DNA of 55,815 nucleotides. Origin: Acidimicrobiaceae bacterium. GTDB lineage: Bacteria > Actinomycetota > Acidimicrobiia > Acidimicrobiales > Aldehydirespiratoraceae. Shown here one piece after another: positions 9,049 through 17,933 of the stretch. Each line of letters starts with the position of its first letter. Positions within the stretch are counted from its first letter, which is position 1. The stretch spans positions 8,001-63,815 of the forward strand of contig VYFQ01000010.1 in NCBI GenBank assembly GCA_009842325.1. Direction: 5' to 3'. The position numbers and the translations under genes are program-made. The notes under the pieces were generated by a model. That model saw nothing but the letters and a program-made list of their open reading frames with translations, had not been told where the DNA came from and did not search any database.

Positions 9049-11427
9049 TCAGGATCGAAGGGTGGCCCCGGTACGGCGGTAGGTCTCGTCTATGCAGCGC
9101 TGGCGGACCTCAGCCACCTCGGCGTCGGTGAGGGTGCGGTCGGGCGCCTGGAACCGCAGCCGGTAGGCCAGGCTGCGGGAGCCCTCAGGCACGCCGGACC
9201 CGCGGTACGAGTCGAACAGCTCGACACGGTCCAGCAGCGATCCGGCCGAGGCTCGCAGCGCCCGCTCGACCTGGACCGCGGCCACATCGTCGGGCACGAC
9301 GAAGGCCAGGTCCACATCGCTGGGCGGGTACTTGCTGACAGGGCGGTAACGGCGCCTGGTCCGGGGACCCTCGAGCACCTCTTGCAGGTCGATCTGCAGC
9401 CATGCCACCCGACCGGACACCCCGCAGGCCTCCAGCACGCCGGGGTCGACCTCCCCCACCGCGCCGCGCTCCCGTCCGGCCACCACCACTTCGGCGGATC
9501 GGGTGGGGTGCATGCCCGGAAGCACGGCGGAGCGCACCTCCACCGCAGGCAGCGCCAGCGCCTCGGCCAGCAGGTCGAGCACCGCCACCGCGGCCGGGGC
9601 CTCCTCGCCTGACAGGGCCACGGCCAGGAACTCCCGCTCGTCGGGGAGAAGCTGACCCTCCAGTGCGGGCAAGTAGACGTGGCCGATCTCGAACAGCCGC
9701 ACATCCCCGTTGAAGTGGCGCTGGTTGTACGCCACCGCCCCCAGCTGGCCGGGAAGCAGCGACGTTCTCAGTACTGACTCGCTGTCGTCGACCGGGTTGA
9801 CCAGGGTGATGCCGTCCTCGGCCAGGCCCACCGCAGCCAGCGCACCCGGCGCCACAAACGGCATCGGCTGCGTCTCACAGCAACCCGCGCCCACCAGCAC
9901 CTCCCGCACCAGGCGGCGATCCTTCTGGTAGGTCGACAGCCCGCCGGCCTCGTTGGCGGTGGGGACGGTGCGCTCGATGTTCTCGTAGCCGTGGAGACGG
10001 GCGACCTCCTCGGAGACATCGGTCTCGGTCTCGGTGTCCCAGCGCCAGGTGGGGATGGTCACATCGATGCCAGCGCCATCGTCGCGCATGTCCGCGCCGA
10101 AGCCGATGGAACCCAGGTGCCCGGCCATCGCCTCCGCGCTCAGGCTGGTGCCGAGCAGGCTGTTCACCCTCGACGTGCGCACCCGCAGCGGTCGGCGGTC
10201 TGGCAGGTTGCCGCGCTCGTCGATCATTCCGTGGGCGACCTCGGCCCCCTGCTCCACCGCCAGCTGCACGAATCGGTTCATGCAGCGCTCGACGTTGTAG
10301 CCCCAGTCGGCGCCCCGCCGGAAGCGGGTGGCGGCCTCGCTGGAGAGGTTCAGGCGCTTGGCAGTGCGGGAGATGGACGGCGGATCCCACCACGCCATCT
10401 CGACCAGCACGTCGGTGGTGTCGGCGTCGATCTCGGTGGACGCCCCGCCCATGACCCCGGCGATGCCGATCACGTCGTCGTCGCCATCGGCGATCACCCC
10501 GTCGCCGGAGGCGAGTATCCGGTGCTGGCCGTCGAGGGTGATGATCGTCTCGCCGTCGCGGGCCCGGCGCACCCGGATCTGGGCACCGCTCACCCGGCCC
10601 AGGTCGAAGGTGTGGCTGGGCTGGCCCAACTCGAGCATCACGTAGTTGGAGATGTCGACGATGCTGTTGATGGGCCGCTGGCCCAGCGCGGTCAGCCGGT
10701 TGGCCATCCACGGGGGCGACGAACCGGCGGGAGCGTGACGCAGCACGCGGCCGACGAAGCGGCCGCACAGCGTGGGGTCGACGATCTCCACGTCGGCGGC
10801 GGCCGAGATGTCGGGGCCCGAAGCGGGTGTCGACCAGTCGGGAGGTTCGAAGGCCACGCCCAGGCCGGCCGCGAGGTCGCGGGCCACGCCCATGACCGAC
10901 AGGGCGTCGGGCCGGTTGGCTCCGACGTCGAGGTCCCACAGCACGTCAGGCTCCAAACCGAGGGCCTCGGCCAGCGGCGTACCCGGCTCGGCGCCGGGAG
11001 CGACCCGGTCGTTGAGGATCATGATGCCCTCGGCGTCGGCGCCCATGTCGAGTTCAATCTCCGAGCAGCACATGCCCTCGGAGGTCTGGCCTCTCAGCTT
11101 GCGGCGGGCGATCTCCAGCCCGCTGGGCATCACCGTCCCCACCCGCGCCAGCGGCACCAGGTCGCCGACTGCCATGTTGAACGCCCCGCAGCACACCTGC
11201 AGGGTGGAGCCCGACCCGTCGTCCACGTCGACGAGCTGGATCCGGTCCGCGTCGGGGTGGGGGCGCAGGTCAAGCACCCTGCCCAGCACGACGCCGCCGG
11301 GCATCGCACCGGTGACGGTCATCTCCTCCACCGTCAGCCCCAGCGCGCTCAGCACGTCGCTGAGCGCGCCAGGATCGCCGTCGATGCCGGGCGCGAACTC
11401 CCTGAGCCACGAGAGCAGGACTTTCAT
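9049..11427 (-). CDS. pheT: Phenylalanine-tRNA ligase beta subunit
   Basis: Beta chain of the (alpha-beta)2 PheRS. The 792-residue protein has the N-terminal EMAP/tRNA-binding domain (VVLGRVLDLRPHPDADRIQLVDVDDG), the B3/B4 editing region, the B5 domain (PTWRWDTETETDVSEEVARLHGYENI) and the C-terminal ferredoxin-fold anticodon-binding domain (RPVSKYPPSDVDLAFVV). It follows pheS by 16 bases. Its stop codon lies 4 bases past the argC operator palindrome, so readthrough into arg genes is possible. Confidence 0.96.
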   Translation of the reverse strand: MKVLLSWLREFAPGIDGDPGALSDVLSALGLTVEEMTVTGAMPGGVVLGRVLDLRPHPDADRIQLVDVDDGSGSTLQVCCGAFNMAVGDLVPLARVGTVMPSGLEIARRKLRGQTSEGMCCSEIELDMGADAEGIMILNDRVAPGAEPGTPLAEALGLEPDVLWDLDVGANRPDALSVMGVARDLAAGLGVAFEPPDWSTPASGPDISAAADVEIVDPTLCGRFVGRVLRHAPAGSSPPWMANRLTALGQRPINSIVDISNYVMLELGQPSHTFDLGRVSGAQIRVRRARDGETIITLDGQHRILASGDGVIADGDDDVIGIAGVMGGASTEIDADTTDVLVEMAWWDPPSISRTAKRLNLSSEAATRFRRGADWGYNVERCMNRFVQLAVEQGAEVAHGMIDERGNLPDRRPLRVRTSRVNSLLGTSLSAEAMAGHLGSIGFGADMRDDGAGIDVTIPTWRWDTETETDVSEEVARLHGYENIERTVPTANEAGGLSTYQKDRRLVREVLVGAGCCETQPMPFVAPGALAAVGLAEDGITLVNPVDDSESVLRTSLLPGQLGAVAYNQRHFNGDVRLFEIGHVYLPALEGQLLPDEREFLAVALSGEEAPAAVAVLDLLAEALALPAVEVRSAVLPGMHPTRSAEVVVAGRERGAVGEVDPGVLEACGVSGRVAWLQIDLQEVLEGPRTRRRYRPVSKYPPSDVDLAFVVPDDVAAVQVERALRASAGSLLDRVELFDSYRGSGVPEGSRSLAYRLRFQAPDRTLTDAEVAEVRQRCIDETYRRTGATLRS

Positions 11428-11443
11428 GGTCGATCCCGTCCCA

Positions 11444-12451
11444 TCAGAACTGGCTCAGGAAGCGGACGTCGTTGTTGACGAACTCGCGGATGTCGTCGAT
11501 CTCGTGGCGCATCACCGCCAGCCGGTCGATGCCGAAACCGAAGGCGAAGCCCTGCCACTCCTCGGGGTCGATCCCGCAGTTGCTCAGCACGTTGGGATGG
11601 ACCATCCCGCAGCCGCCCAGCTCCAGCCAGGAGCCGTCGGGCCGGGAGATGTCGAACTCCGCGGACGGCTCGGTGAACGGGAAGTACGACGGGCGGAGCC
11701 GGCTCTTGACCTCGCGCCCGAAGAAGGCCCTCACGAACTCGTCGATGGTGCCGGCGAGGTCGCCCATCGTGATGTTGCGGTCCACGGCCAACCCTTCGAT
11801 CTGGTTGAAGGCCGGCAGGTGCGTGGCGTCGGCGGTGTCGGCCCGGAAGGTCCGGCCCGGCGCCACGATGTAGATGGGCGGCTTGCGGTTCTCCATCACC
11901 CGGATCTGCACCGGCGAGGTGTGGGAGCGCAGCATCACCTCCTCGGGCTCGCCGAGGTTCACAAAGATCGTGTCGAAGCTGCCCCGGGCCGGGTGCCAGT
12001 CGGGGATGTTGAGGGCCTCGAAGTTGTACCAGGCGCTCTCCACCTCGGGACCCTCCGCGACCGTGTAGCCCATCCCCACGAACACGTCCTCGAGGCGATC
12101 GCGGGCCTGGGTGACGGGATGGAAGTGCCCCCTGCGCAGCACCGTTTTCCGAGGCAGGCGCTCGGTGAGGTCGAGTTGCTCGGCGGCGTAGCGGTCGGCC
12201 AGCCCCGATGCCGTCAACCGGGCCCGAGCCGCGGCCACCGCGGCCTCGACCCGGCCCCGGGCGTCGTTGAGAAGGCGCCCGGCCTCGGCCCGCGCGCTCG
12301 GGTCGAGCTCACCCAGCTTGCGCTTGGCCTCGGTGAACTGCGAGCCGCGGCCCAGCAGCTCCCGCTCGATGCCGGCCACGGCATCGAGGTCGGCAGCCGC
12401 GGCGAGGCGCTCTGCGGCGTCGGCGGCCGCCTGCTCGTAGCCCTCCATCAT
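11444..12451 (-). CDS. pheS: Phenylalanine-tRNA ligase alpha subunit
   Basis: Catalytic chain of PheRS. It has the N-terminal coiled-coil tRNA-binding region, then class II motif 2 (LRSHTSPVQIRVM...IVAPGRTFRADTADATHLPAFNQIEGL), FPFTEPSAEFDI and motif 3 (WQGFAFGFGIDRLAVMRHEIDDIREF). At 335 residues it is typical. The MMEG start gives two adjacent ATGs at 12449-12451 and 12446-12448. It is preceded by an rRNA methyltransferase gene, as often in actinobacteria. Confidence 0.96.
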   Translation of the reverse strand: MMEGYEQAAADAAERLAAAADLDAVAGIERELLGRGSQFTEAKRKLGELDPSARAEAGRLLNDARGRVEAAVAAARARLTASGLADRYAAEQLDLTERLPRKTVLRRGHFHPVTQARDRLEDVFVGMGYTVAEGPEVESAWYNFEALNIPDWHPARGSFDTIFVNLGEPEEVMLRSHTSPVQIRVMENRKPPIYIVAPGRTFRADTADATHLPAFNQIEGLAVDRNITMGDLAGTIDEFVRAFFGREVKSRLRPSYFPFTEPSAEFDISRPDGSWLELGGCGMVHPNVLSNCGIDPEEWQGFAFGFGIDRLAVMRHEIDDIREFVNNDVRFLSQF

Positions 12452-12493
12452 CCGCGAAAGGCTAGGGCGCAGCGACGCCTGCCCGACGGAATG

Positions 12494-13291
12494 TCAGGGT
12501 CGACGGCGGTACTCGAAGGCGAGGAGGGTGGCGGCCATGGCCACGTTCAGGGATTCGATGTCGCCCGCCATCGGGATCCGCACCCGGTAGTCGACTAGCT
12601 CGTAGATCGACCGTTGGAGGCCGTGGGACTCCGATCCGAGCACCAGGGCCACGGGGCCGCGCCCCCCGGCGAGCATCCCCGAGTCGTGCGGCTCGCCCTC
12701 GCTCGAGTCGGCGGCCACGATCATCGCGCCCGCGGCCCGAAGGGCCTCCAGCGCGACTGCGGCATCCTCGGCCAGCACCACCGGTACCCGCAGAACCGAG
12801 CCGGCGGAAGCCCTCACCGTCTTGGGGGCCCACGGGTCGGCTCCACCCACCACGACCACGCAGCGGGACGAGCAGGCCTCGGCGGTGCGGATGATGGTGC
12901 CGGTGTTGCCGGGATCGGACACGCCCACCAGCACGAGCACGAGATCGTCGTATGCCAGCGAACCCGGCATCACGGCCCGGGGCTTGTCAACCAGGGCCAA
13001 CACCGGCTGAGGACTCATTGCGGGAGCCACCGACCGGAAGGCCTGATCGGTCAACGCCAGCAGCTCAACGCCGGCAGCCAGCCGGTCCAGGACATCTGCG
13101 ACCGGCGGCGAGTCGATCACCGACTCGGCCGTGACCACAACCGAAGGCTCGATGCCGGCGGCCAGAGCCTCCGACAGGGTGCGAGGACCCTCCAAGACCA
13201 CCGTGTTGTCGCCCGGTGCCCGGCGGCGCACCAGGCGACGCAGCTCGGCTACCCGCCGATTTCGCGGGCCGAGCGCCCCGGGGGTAGTCAG
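12494..13291 (-). CDS. TrmH/SpoU-family 23S rRNA 2'-O-methyltransferase
   Basis: SPOUT-class RNA methyltransferase. The N-terminal substrate-binding domain ([33 protein letters not shown]) is followed by the knot domain with motif 1 ([17 protein letters not shown]), motif 2 ([12 protein letters not shown]) and motif 3 ([27 protein letters not shown]). The family-conserved N-terminus extends upstream of the first GTG (13231) and has no ATG, GTG or TTG before it. A CTG at 13291, overlapping the rplT TGA as CTGA, gives [14 protein letters not shown], the expected beginning. If only canonical starts are allowed the gene is 12494-13231. Confidence 0.85.
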   Translation of the reverse strand: MTTPGALGPRNRRVAELRRLVRRRAPGDNTVVLEGPRTLSEALAAGIEPSVVVTAESVIDSPPVADVLDRLAAGVELLALTDQAFRSVAPAMSPQPVLALVDKPRAVMPGSLAYDDLVLVLVGVSDPGNTGTIIRTAEACSSRCVVVVGGADPWAPKTVRASAGSVLRVPVVLAEDAAVALEALRAAGAMIVAADSSEGEPHDSGMLAGGRGPVALVLGSESHGLQRSIYELVDYRVRIPMAGDIESLNVAMAATLLAFEYRRRP

Positions 13292-13662
13292 CTCGCCTGG
13301 GCCTGGGCCGCGGAGGCTGCGGAGGCCGCCTCGACCAGCGCGGTGAAGGCGTCGGGGTCGTTGACGGCCAGGTCGGCCAGGATCTTGCGGTCGACCTCTA
13401 TGCCGGCCGCCTTCAGCCCCGCGATGAAGCGGCTGTAGGAGGTTCCCCGCTGGCGGCAGGCGGCGTTGATTCGCTGGATCCAGAGTCGGCGGAAGTCGTT
13501 CTTGCGAGCTCTGCGGTCGCGGAACGCGTAGTTGCCCGAGTGCATGAGCTGCTCGTTGGCTGAACGCCATGACCGGGACTTGTTGCCGTAATAGCCCTTG
13601 GCCCGCGCCAGCAGCGCCCGGCGGCGGCGCCTCGACTGGGCGGGTCGCGTCACTCTGGCCAT
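13288..13662 (-). CDS. rplT: 50S ribosomal protein L20
   Basis: Large-subunit assembly protein L20. It has the basic N-terminal stretch ([26 protein letters not shown]) and the globular part with [23 protein letters not shown] and [17 protein letters not shown]. The 124 residues include an Ala-rich tail ([11 protein letters not shown]) beyond the usual ~118. It follows rpmI and is followed by an overlapping methyltransferase gene. L20 often represses the infC-rpmI-rplT transcript, but no L20 site could be identified here. Confidence 0.97.
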   Translation of the reverse strand: MARVTRPAQSRRRRRALLARAKGYYGNKSRSWRSANEQLMHSGNYAFRDRRARKNDFRRLWIQRINAACRQRGTSYSRFIAGLKAAGIEVDRKILADLAVNDPDAFTALVEAASAASAAQAQAS

Positions 13663-13701
13663 CGAATCGTCACCTTCCTCTTCGTGTTGCCTGGAACTGG
13701 G

Positions 13702-13893
13702 CTAGATGCCCAGGTCCCGCAGCATCCTCTCATCCGACGAGGACACCTCGGCCGGAGCCCGCAACTGGCGCTTGCGCTTGGGGGACTTCTTCTCGAGGAT
13801 GTGGTTCTTGTTGGTCCGGCGGCGTCGCAGCTTGCCGGTGCCGGTGCGGCGGAAGCGCTTGGCTGCGCCACGGTGTGTCTTCATCTTGGGCAT
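13702..13893 (-). CDS. rpmI: 50S ribosomal protein L35
   Basis: A 63-residue basic ribosomal protein with the family start [26 protein letters not shown] and the [13 protein letters not shown] centre. It sits between infC and rplT as in nearly all bacteria. It ends 39 bases before the rplT start. Confidence 0.97.
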   Translation of the reverse strand: MPKMKTHRGAAKRFRRTGTGKLRRRRTNKNHILEKKSPKRKRQLRAPAEVSSSDERMLRDLGI

Positions 13894-13953
13894 GGTTGAT
13901 CTTCTCTGGTTCGACTGCTCGCCTCGTTGTGAGAGCGAAAGGCCGGTGACGTC

Positions 13954-14556
<603 letters not shown>

Positions 14557-14565
14557 CGCCTTTCA

Positions 14566-14570
14566 CTCCT
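14566..14570 (-). promoter_or_regulatory. Shine-Dalgarno sequence deciding the infC start
   Basis: AGGAG on the minus strand, nine bases before the ATA at 14556. No such motif precedes the GTG at 14502 at a usable distance, so it supports initiation at the ATA. Confidence 0.7.
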
Positions 14571-14602
14571 CGTGAGCACGGAACCTCCGTATTCGGGCGG
14601 AA

Positions 14603-14624
14603 CGCCCCGGCCGCGGCCGGGGCG
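14603..14624 (-). promoter_or_regulatory. Perfect 22-base GC palindrome in the infC leader
   Basis: Eleven bases on each side (CGCCCCGGCCG and its complement) form a perfect palindrome without a spacer, 47 bases upstream of the infC ATA. In RNA it would fold into a very stable GC hairpin in the 5' leader. There is no U-run, so it is not a clear terminator; leader regulation of the ribosomal-protein operon is a guess. Confidence 0.45.
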
Positions 14625-14648
14625 CATGTCCGCTGGATTGACCCCGGT

Positions 14649-14679
14649 AGGGTAGCAGCCGGTCGCGGCATGCGGCCAA
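14649..14679 (-). promoter_or_regulatory. Possible promoter of the infC operon
   Basis: Minus-strand TTGGCC (14674-14679) and TACCCT (14649-14654) are spaced by 19 bases and placed about 100 bases upstream of infC in the divergent gap. The spacing is long and the match is modest, so this is only a suggestion. Confidence 0.25.
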
Positions 14680-14712
14680 GAGCGAGCGCGAGCGTGAGCC
14701 GGAGGTGTTCGG

Positions 14713-15201
14713 ATGAGCACGCTGTGGACCCCTGGAGGGGAAGTACCGGTCGGCGACCGCAGCAGCAGAGCCCCTGACGACTCAGCAGCCTCCGACGGCT
14801 CAGCGGCTTCCGACGCGGCAGCCGACTTCGACCTCGACAGCCTGTCGCCGGAGGAGCGCGAGCAGGCCGAGCAGTACATACGGGAGCTGGCCGAATCCCG
14901 GGAGCGGCTCAAGGCGGTGCCGGCTTCGGTGGTGGTCGCCAACCACGCCATGGGCCTGTACGAGCTGGCCGCCCTGCACCTCTCGAACCAGCCGCCGAAC
15001 TTCGTGGAGGGGGCGGTGGCGATCGACGCCCTGGGCGCGCTGCTGGACGGGATGAAGGGCCGCCTAGGCGAGGCTGAGTCCACTCTGCAGGACGCCCTGT
15101 CCCAGATCCGGATGGCCTTCGTGCAGCTCAAGAACCGCCCTGAAGACGGCGACACCGGAGAATCTGGCGGCGACGGCTCGGAGGACGATCCCGCCGCCTA
15201 G
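14713..15201 (+). CDS. DUF1844-type protein of unknown function
   Basis: A 162-residue acidic protein divergent from infC. Residues 1-55 are low-complexity Ser/Ala/Asp. Residues 55-145 hold a helical domain resembling DUF1844: ANHAMGLYELAALHLS, then AIDALGALLDGMKGRLGEAESTLQDALSQIRMAFVQL, which matches the family pattern of an IDxLxxL...KG.L...E..L...L..LR.A.V core. The C-terminus is again acidic (EDGDTGESGGDGSEDD). The biochemical role is unknown. It ends 5 bases from the hisG stop, convergent. Confidence 0.75.
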   Translation: MSTLWTPGGEVPVGDRSSRAPDDSAASDGSAASDAAADFDLDSLSPEEREQAEQYIRELAESRERLKAVPASVVVANHAMGLYELAALHLSNQPPNFVEGAVAIDALGALLDGMKGRLGEAESTLQDALSQIRMAFVQLKNRPEDGDTGESGGDGSEDDPAA

Positions 15202-15206
15202 GCCTC

Positions 15207-16082
15207 CTACGGGACGATCTTGGAGATGGGCATCTCGACTATGTCAGTAGCGCCCAGGTCACGCAGGGCGGGGATCAGGATGTTGATCTCGCTGCGGGGC
15301 ACCACCGTCTCGACCGCGTAACCCGCACCCTGGAACAGCTCGTTTACGGTGGGGGCCTTCATGGCCGGCAGGATCTCGATCACGTCGTCGAGCGCGTCGG
15401 CGCCCACGTTTAACTTCACCAGCACCTTGCCCCGGGCCTCTAGCACGCCTTGAAGCAGCGTGTAGATCTGTCTCATGGCGTGCCGCTTGTCGGCGTCGGC
15501 CGCGGCCGCCGGGTTGGCGATCAGCTCGGTGTAGGAAGTCAGCAGAGTGTCGATGATCCGCAGGCCGGCGGCCCGCAGTGCCCGGCCGGTCTCGGTGATC
15601 TCTACCACCGCGTCCACGATGTCGGGCACCTTGGCCTCGGTGGCGCCGTAGCTGAGCGCGATCTGCGCCTCGATGCCGGCGTCGGCGAAGAACCGCCGGG
15701 TGAGCGCCGGATACTCGGTCGACACCCGCACACCCTGCGGGAGGTCGGCGACGCTCTGATAGCGCGAACCGTCGGCCACGGCCAGCACCACCCGGATCGG
15801 CAGCGACGTGGCCTTCGAGTACTGCAGCTCCCCCAGCGAGACCACCTGGCTTCCGGTCTCCTCCACCCAGTCCCGTCCGGTGATGCCGATGTCGAACAGA
15901 CCGTCGGCGATGTAGACCGGGATCTCCTGGGGCCGTAGGATCCTGACGTCGTCGATGCGCGGGTCGGCTACTGACGCCTTGTAGGCCACGTCGGATGACC
16001 GCCGGACCGGCAGATCGGCGGCCTCGAAGAGCTCGAGCGTGGACTTCTCGAGCGATCCTTTGGGGAGAACGAGCTTCAGCAT
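15207..16082 (-). CDS. hisG: ATP phosphoribosyltransferase, long form
   Basis: First step of histidine synthesis, ATP + PRPP. The 291 residues include the HisG catalytic domain (LVLPKGSLEKSTLELFEAADL, DIGITGRDWVEETG) and the PRPP-contact region (PDIVDAVVEITETGRALRAAGLRII). The C-terminal regulatory ACT-like domain (NVGADALDDVIEILPAMKAPTVNELF) marks the long, histidine-inhibited form that needs no HisZ. No other his biosynthesis genes are in the window; hisE, often just upstream, is absent. Confidence 0.95.
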   Translation of the reverse strand: MLKLVLPKGSLEKSTLELFEAADLPVRRSSDVAYKASVADPRIDDVRILRPQEIPVYIADGLFDIGITGRDWVEETGSQVVSLGELQYSKATSLPIRVVLAVADGSRYQSVADLPQGVRVSTEYPALTRRFFADAGIEAQIALSYGATEAKVPDIVDAVVEITETGRALRAAGLRIIDTLLTSYTELIANPAAAADADKRHAMRQIYTLLQGVLEARGKVLVKLNVGADALDDVIEILPAMKAPTVNELFQGAGYAVETVVPRSEINILIPALRDLGATDIVEMPISKIVP

Positions 16083-16183
16083 CTCCGGTCCTGTGGCGAT
16101 TGACGGCGAGGTTTTCGGCCGCGCCGAGGCTACCGGCGCACAGGCGGCGCGCTGCCTCGGACCTGATGGTCCGGGCTGCTGCC

Positions 16184-16684
16184 CTAACCGCCGTGGGGGT
16201 GCGGGTCGTAGTTGTCGACGAGGAGTCGGACGGCGTGACCGACAACGTCGATCACGGCCTCGACCGTCTCCACGCAGCCCTTGGACGAACCGGGCGAGTT
16301 GAGGATCAGCGAAGTGCCGATCGTGCCTGCCGTGCCGCGGGAGAGCCGGCCGAGCGGGTTGACCAACCGCATGGCCTCAGCCAGGCCGGGTGCCTCGCGG
16401 TCGAGCACGGCCTTGGTCCCCTCCGGAGTGGCGTCGCGGGGCCCGAAGCCGGTGCCCCCGGTGGTGACGATCAAGCCGTGGAACCCGTCAGCCAGCCGGC
16501 GCAGCTCGCCGCTGACCGATCCGACTCCGTCCGCGACGGCGGACCGCTCGACCACCGTCCACCCAGCTGACGATAGGTACGCCTCCAGCGCCTCGCCGCT
16601 GCGATCCTGCCGGGTGCCCTCGATCACGCCGTCGGACACGGTTAGCACTTTGGCTCGCAGACCGGAATCGCCCTCGTTCGTCAC
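16184..16684 (-). CDS. mogA: Molybdopterin adenylyltransferase, MogA/MoaB family
   Basis: Cofactor-assembly protein that adenylylates molybdopterin, cytosolic. The 166 residues carry VLTVSDGVIEGTRQDRSG, LIVTTGGTGFGPRDATPEGTK, and ILNSPGSSKGCVETVEAVIDVVGHAV, which are the MoCF_biosynth domain signatures. The start is GTG at 16684. It lies downstream of rsmB with an 88-base gap containing a concentric dyad. MogA versus MoaB cannot be separated by eye. Its presence suggests molybdoenzymes elsewhere in the genome. Confidence 0.9.
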   Translation of the reverse strand: MTNEGDSGLRAKVLTVSDGVIEGTRQDRSGEALEAYLSSAGWTVVERSAVADGVGSVSGELRRLADGFHGLIVTTGGTGFGPRDATPEGTKAVLDREAPGLAEAMRLVNPLGRLSRGTAGTIGTSLILNSPGSSKGCVETVEAVIDVVGHAVRLLVDNYDPHPHGG

Positions 16685-16727
16685 GTCCCGACCCTATCCA
16701 CAGCCCTCTGCCTCCGTCGCTCCGGCC

Positions 16728-16774
16728 GAATTGGCGGCACAATGCACGCATACCGTGCACAACGCTGCCAATTC
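16728..16774. promoter_or_regulatory. Concentric two-step inverted repeat between rsmB and mogA
   Basis: Outer arms GAATTGGC (16728-16735) and GCCAATTC (16767-16774) and inner arms TGCACG (16743-16748) and CGTGCA (16754-16759) are perfect and share one centre at 16751. They are separated by 7 non-complementary bases on each side. The element overlaps the rsmB stop and ends 44 bases before the mogA start. It has no U-run. It could be an operator for a dimeric or tetrameric regulator, or a processing hairpin; the function is unknown. Confidence 0.5.
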
Positions 16775-17933
16775 AGATGCGGCACCAGCGGAACAGGGTC
16801 ATGCCGTCGTGATCGGCGTCGGGAAGAAGCATCGCACCACCGCCGTGGGGCGACCACGGCTGGGCTGGGGCGGGCAGCAGTTTCAAGCGGTCGTCTCGGG
16901 AAGCGTGCGCGGCCACAGCCAATGTCTCGGCCGCGGTGAGGGTGCAGACGCTGTAGACGAGTTGGCCGCCGGGGCGCAGGAGGCCGGTAGCCGCGTCGAG
17001 CAGGGACCGCTGCAACTCGACCAGCCGGGGTACCGCGGACCGCTCGATGCGCCAGCGGGCGTCGGGACGGCGCCGCAGGGTTCCCAGACCGCTGCACGGC
17101 GCGTCCACCAGCACCGCGTCGAACCGGCCCGGCCGCAGCGGCGGGTGCCGGCCGTCGGCGGCCACAACCGCCATCGACCCGGCGCCTAGCGCGCGCCGGT
17201 TGGCTTCGAGCAACCCGGCCCGGCCCCGGTGCGAGTCGCCGGCAATCACGGTCGCGCCGCGCGCGGCCAGGGCAGTGGCCTTGCCGCCCGGCGCAGCGCA
17301 CAGGTCAGCCACGAGAGCTCCGGCCTGCACGTCGATCGCGTCGGTCACGAGCTGAGAACTCAGATCCTGCACGTAGCCGTCATCGCGCCGGTGCACTGGG
17401 GCCGGACTGTTCATCGACTCCAGCGCGGCCAGGGCCGCAGAGCGGCCGAGGTCGTCGGAGAGGGTGTCGACTATCCAGTCCGGGTAGCTGAGCCGGGTCG
17501 GGTCGTCGGGCCAGTCAGGTGCGCCCGCGTCGGCGACGCGGCGAAGCACCGCATTAACCAGGGCCCGATGCTTGCGGGGTGCGGCCGACACGGTGGCCGA
17601 CACGGCCGCGTAGACCGGCGTGCCCAGCTCGATGATCTGGTAGGCGCCCATGCGCAGAGCGGCCCTCGCCGGGGCCGGCGGCGCAGCCACCAGGAAGGCG
17701 TCCAGAACCCAGTCGAGGGCCCGGCGGCGGCGGGTGACGCCGTAGACCAGCTCGGTGGCGAAGGCCCGGTCGCGCTCGTCGAGGTCGGCTTTCTTGAGCG
17801 CGGCGGGCAGAGCCACGTTGGCGTAGGCGCCCCCCGCGTCGACGCGAACCAGCACATCGAGCGCCAGCCGGCGGGTGTCGATGACCACTTGCCGGCCGCT
17901 GGAAGGCTTCTCGGGGCGAGCCTGCCGGCTCAC
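16773..17933 (-). CDS. rsmB: 16S rRNA (cytosine-C5) methyltransferase RsmB/Sun
   Basis: Methylates C967-type cytosine in 16S rRNA using SAM. The NusB-like N-terminal RNA-binding domain (residues ~18-140, e.g. RDRAFATELVYGVTRRRRALDWVLD) is followed by the Rossmann domain with LCAAPGGKATALA, the first catalytic-cysteine motif DAPCSGLGTLRRRPDARWR and the second, YSVCTLTAAET. At 386 residues it is shorter than E. coli RsmB. The GTG start overlaps the fmt TGA as GTGA, matching the conserved fmt-rsmB pairing. Confidence 0.94.
   Translation of the reverse strand: MSRQARPEKPSSGRQVVIDTRRLALDVLVRVDAGGAYANVALPAALKKADLDERDRAFATELVYGVTRRRRALDWVLDAFLVAAPPAPARAALRMGAYQIIELGTPVYAAVSATVSAAPRKHRALVNAVLRRVADAGAPDWPDDPTRLSYPDWIVDTLSDDLGRSAALAALESMNSPAPVHRRDDGYVQDLSSQLVTDAIDVQAGALVADLCAAPGGKATALAARGATVIAGDSHRGRAGLLEANRRALGAGSMAVVAADGRHPPLRPGRFDAVLVDAPCSGLGTLRRRPDARWRIERSAVPRLVELQRSLLDAATGLLRPGGQLVYSVCTLTAAETLAVAAHASRDDRLKLLPAPAQPWSPHGGGAMLLPDADHDGMTLFRWCRI

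Noticed and set aside
9991..12598. Plus-strand open frames of 495 and 608 codons opposite pheT and pheS
   Set aside because: Antisense shadows of two well-recognised genes; no ribosome-binding site or domain.
16158..16173. Six-base stem with a TGAT loop downstream of mogA as a terminator
   Set aside because: The stem is short and no U-run follows on either strand; it may be chance in GC-rich sequence.
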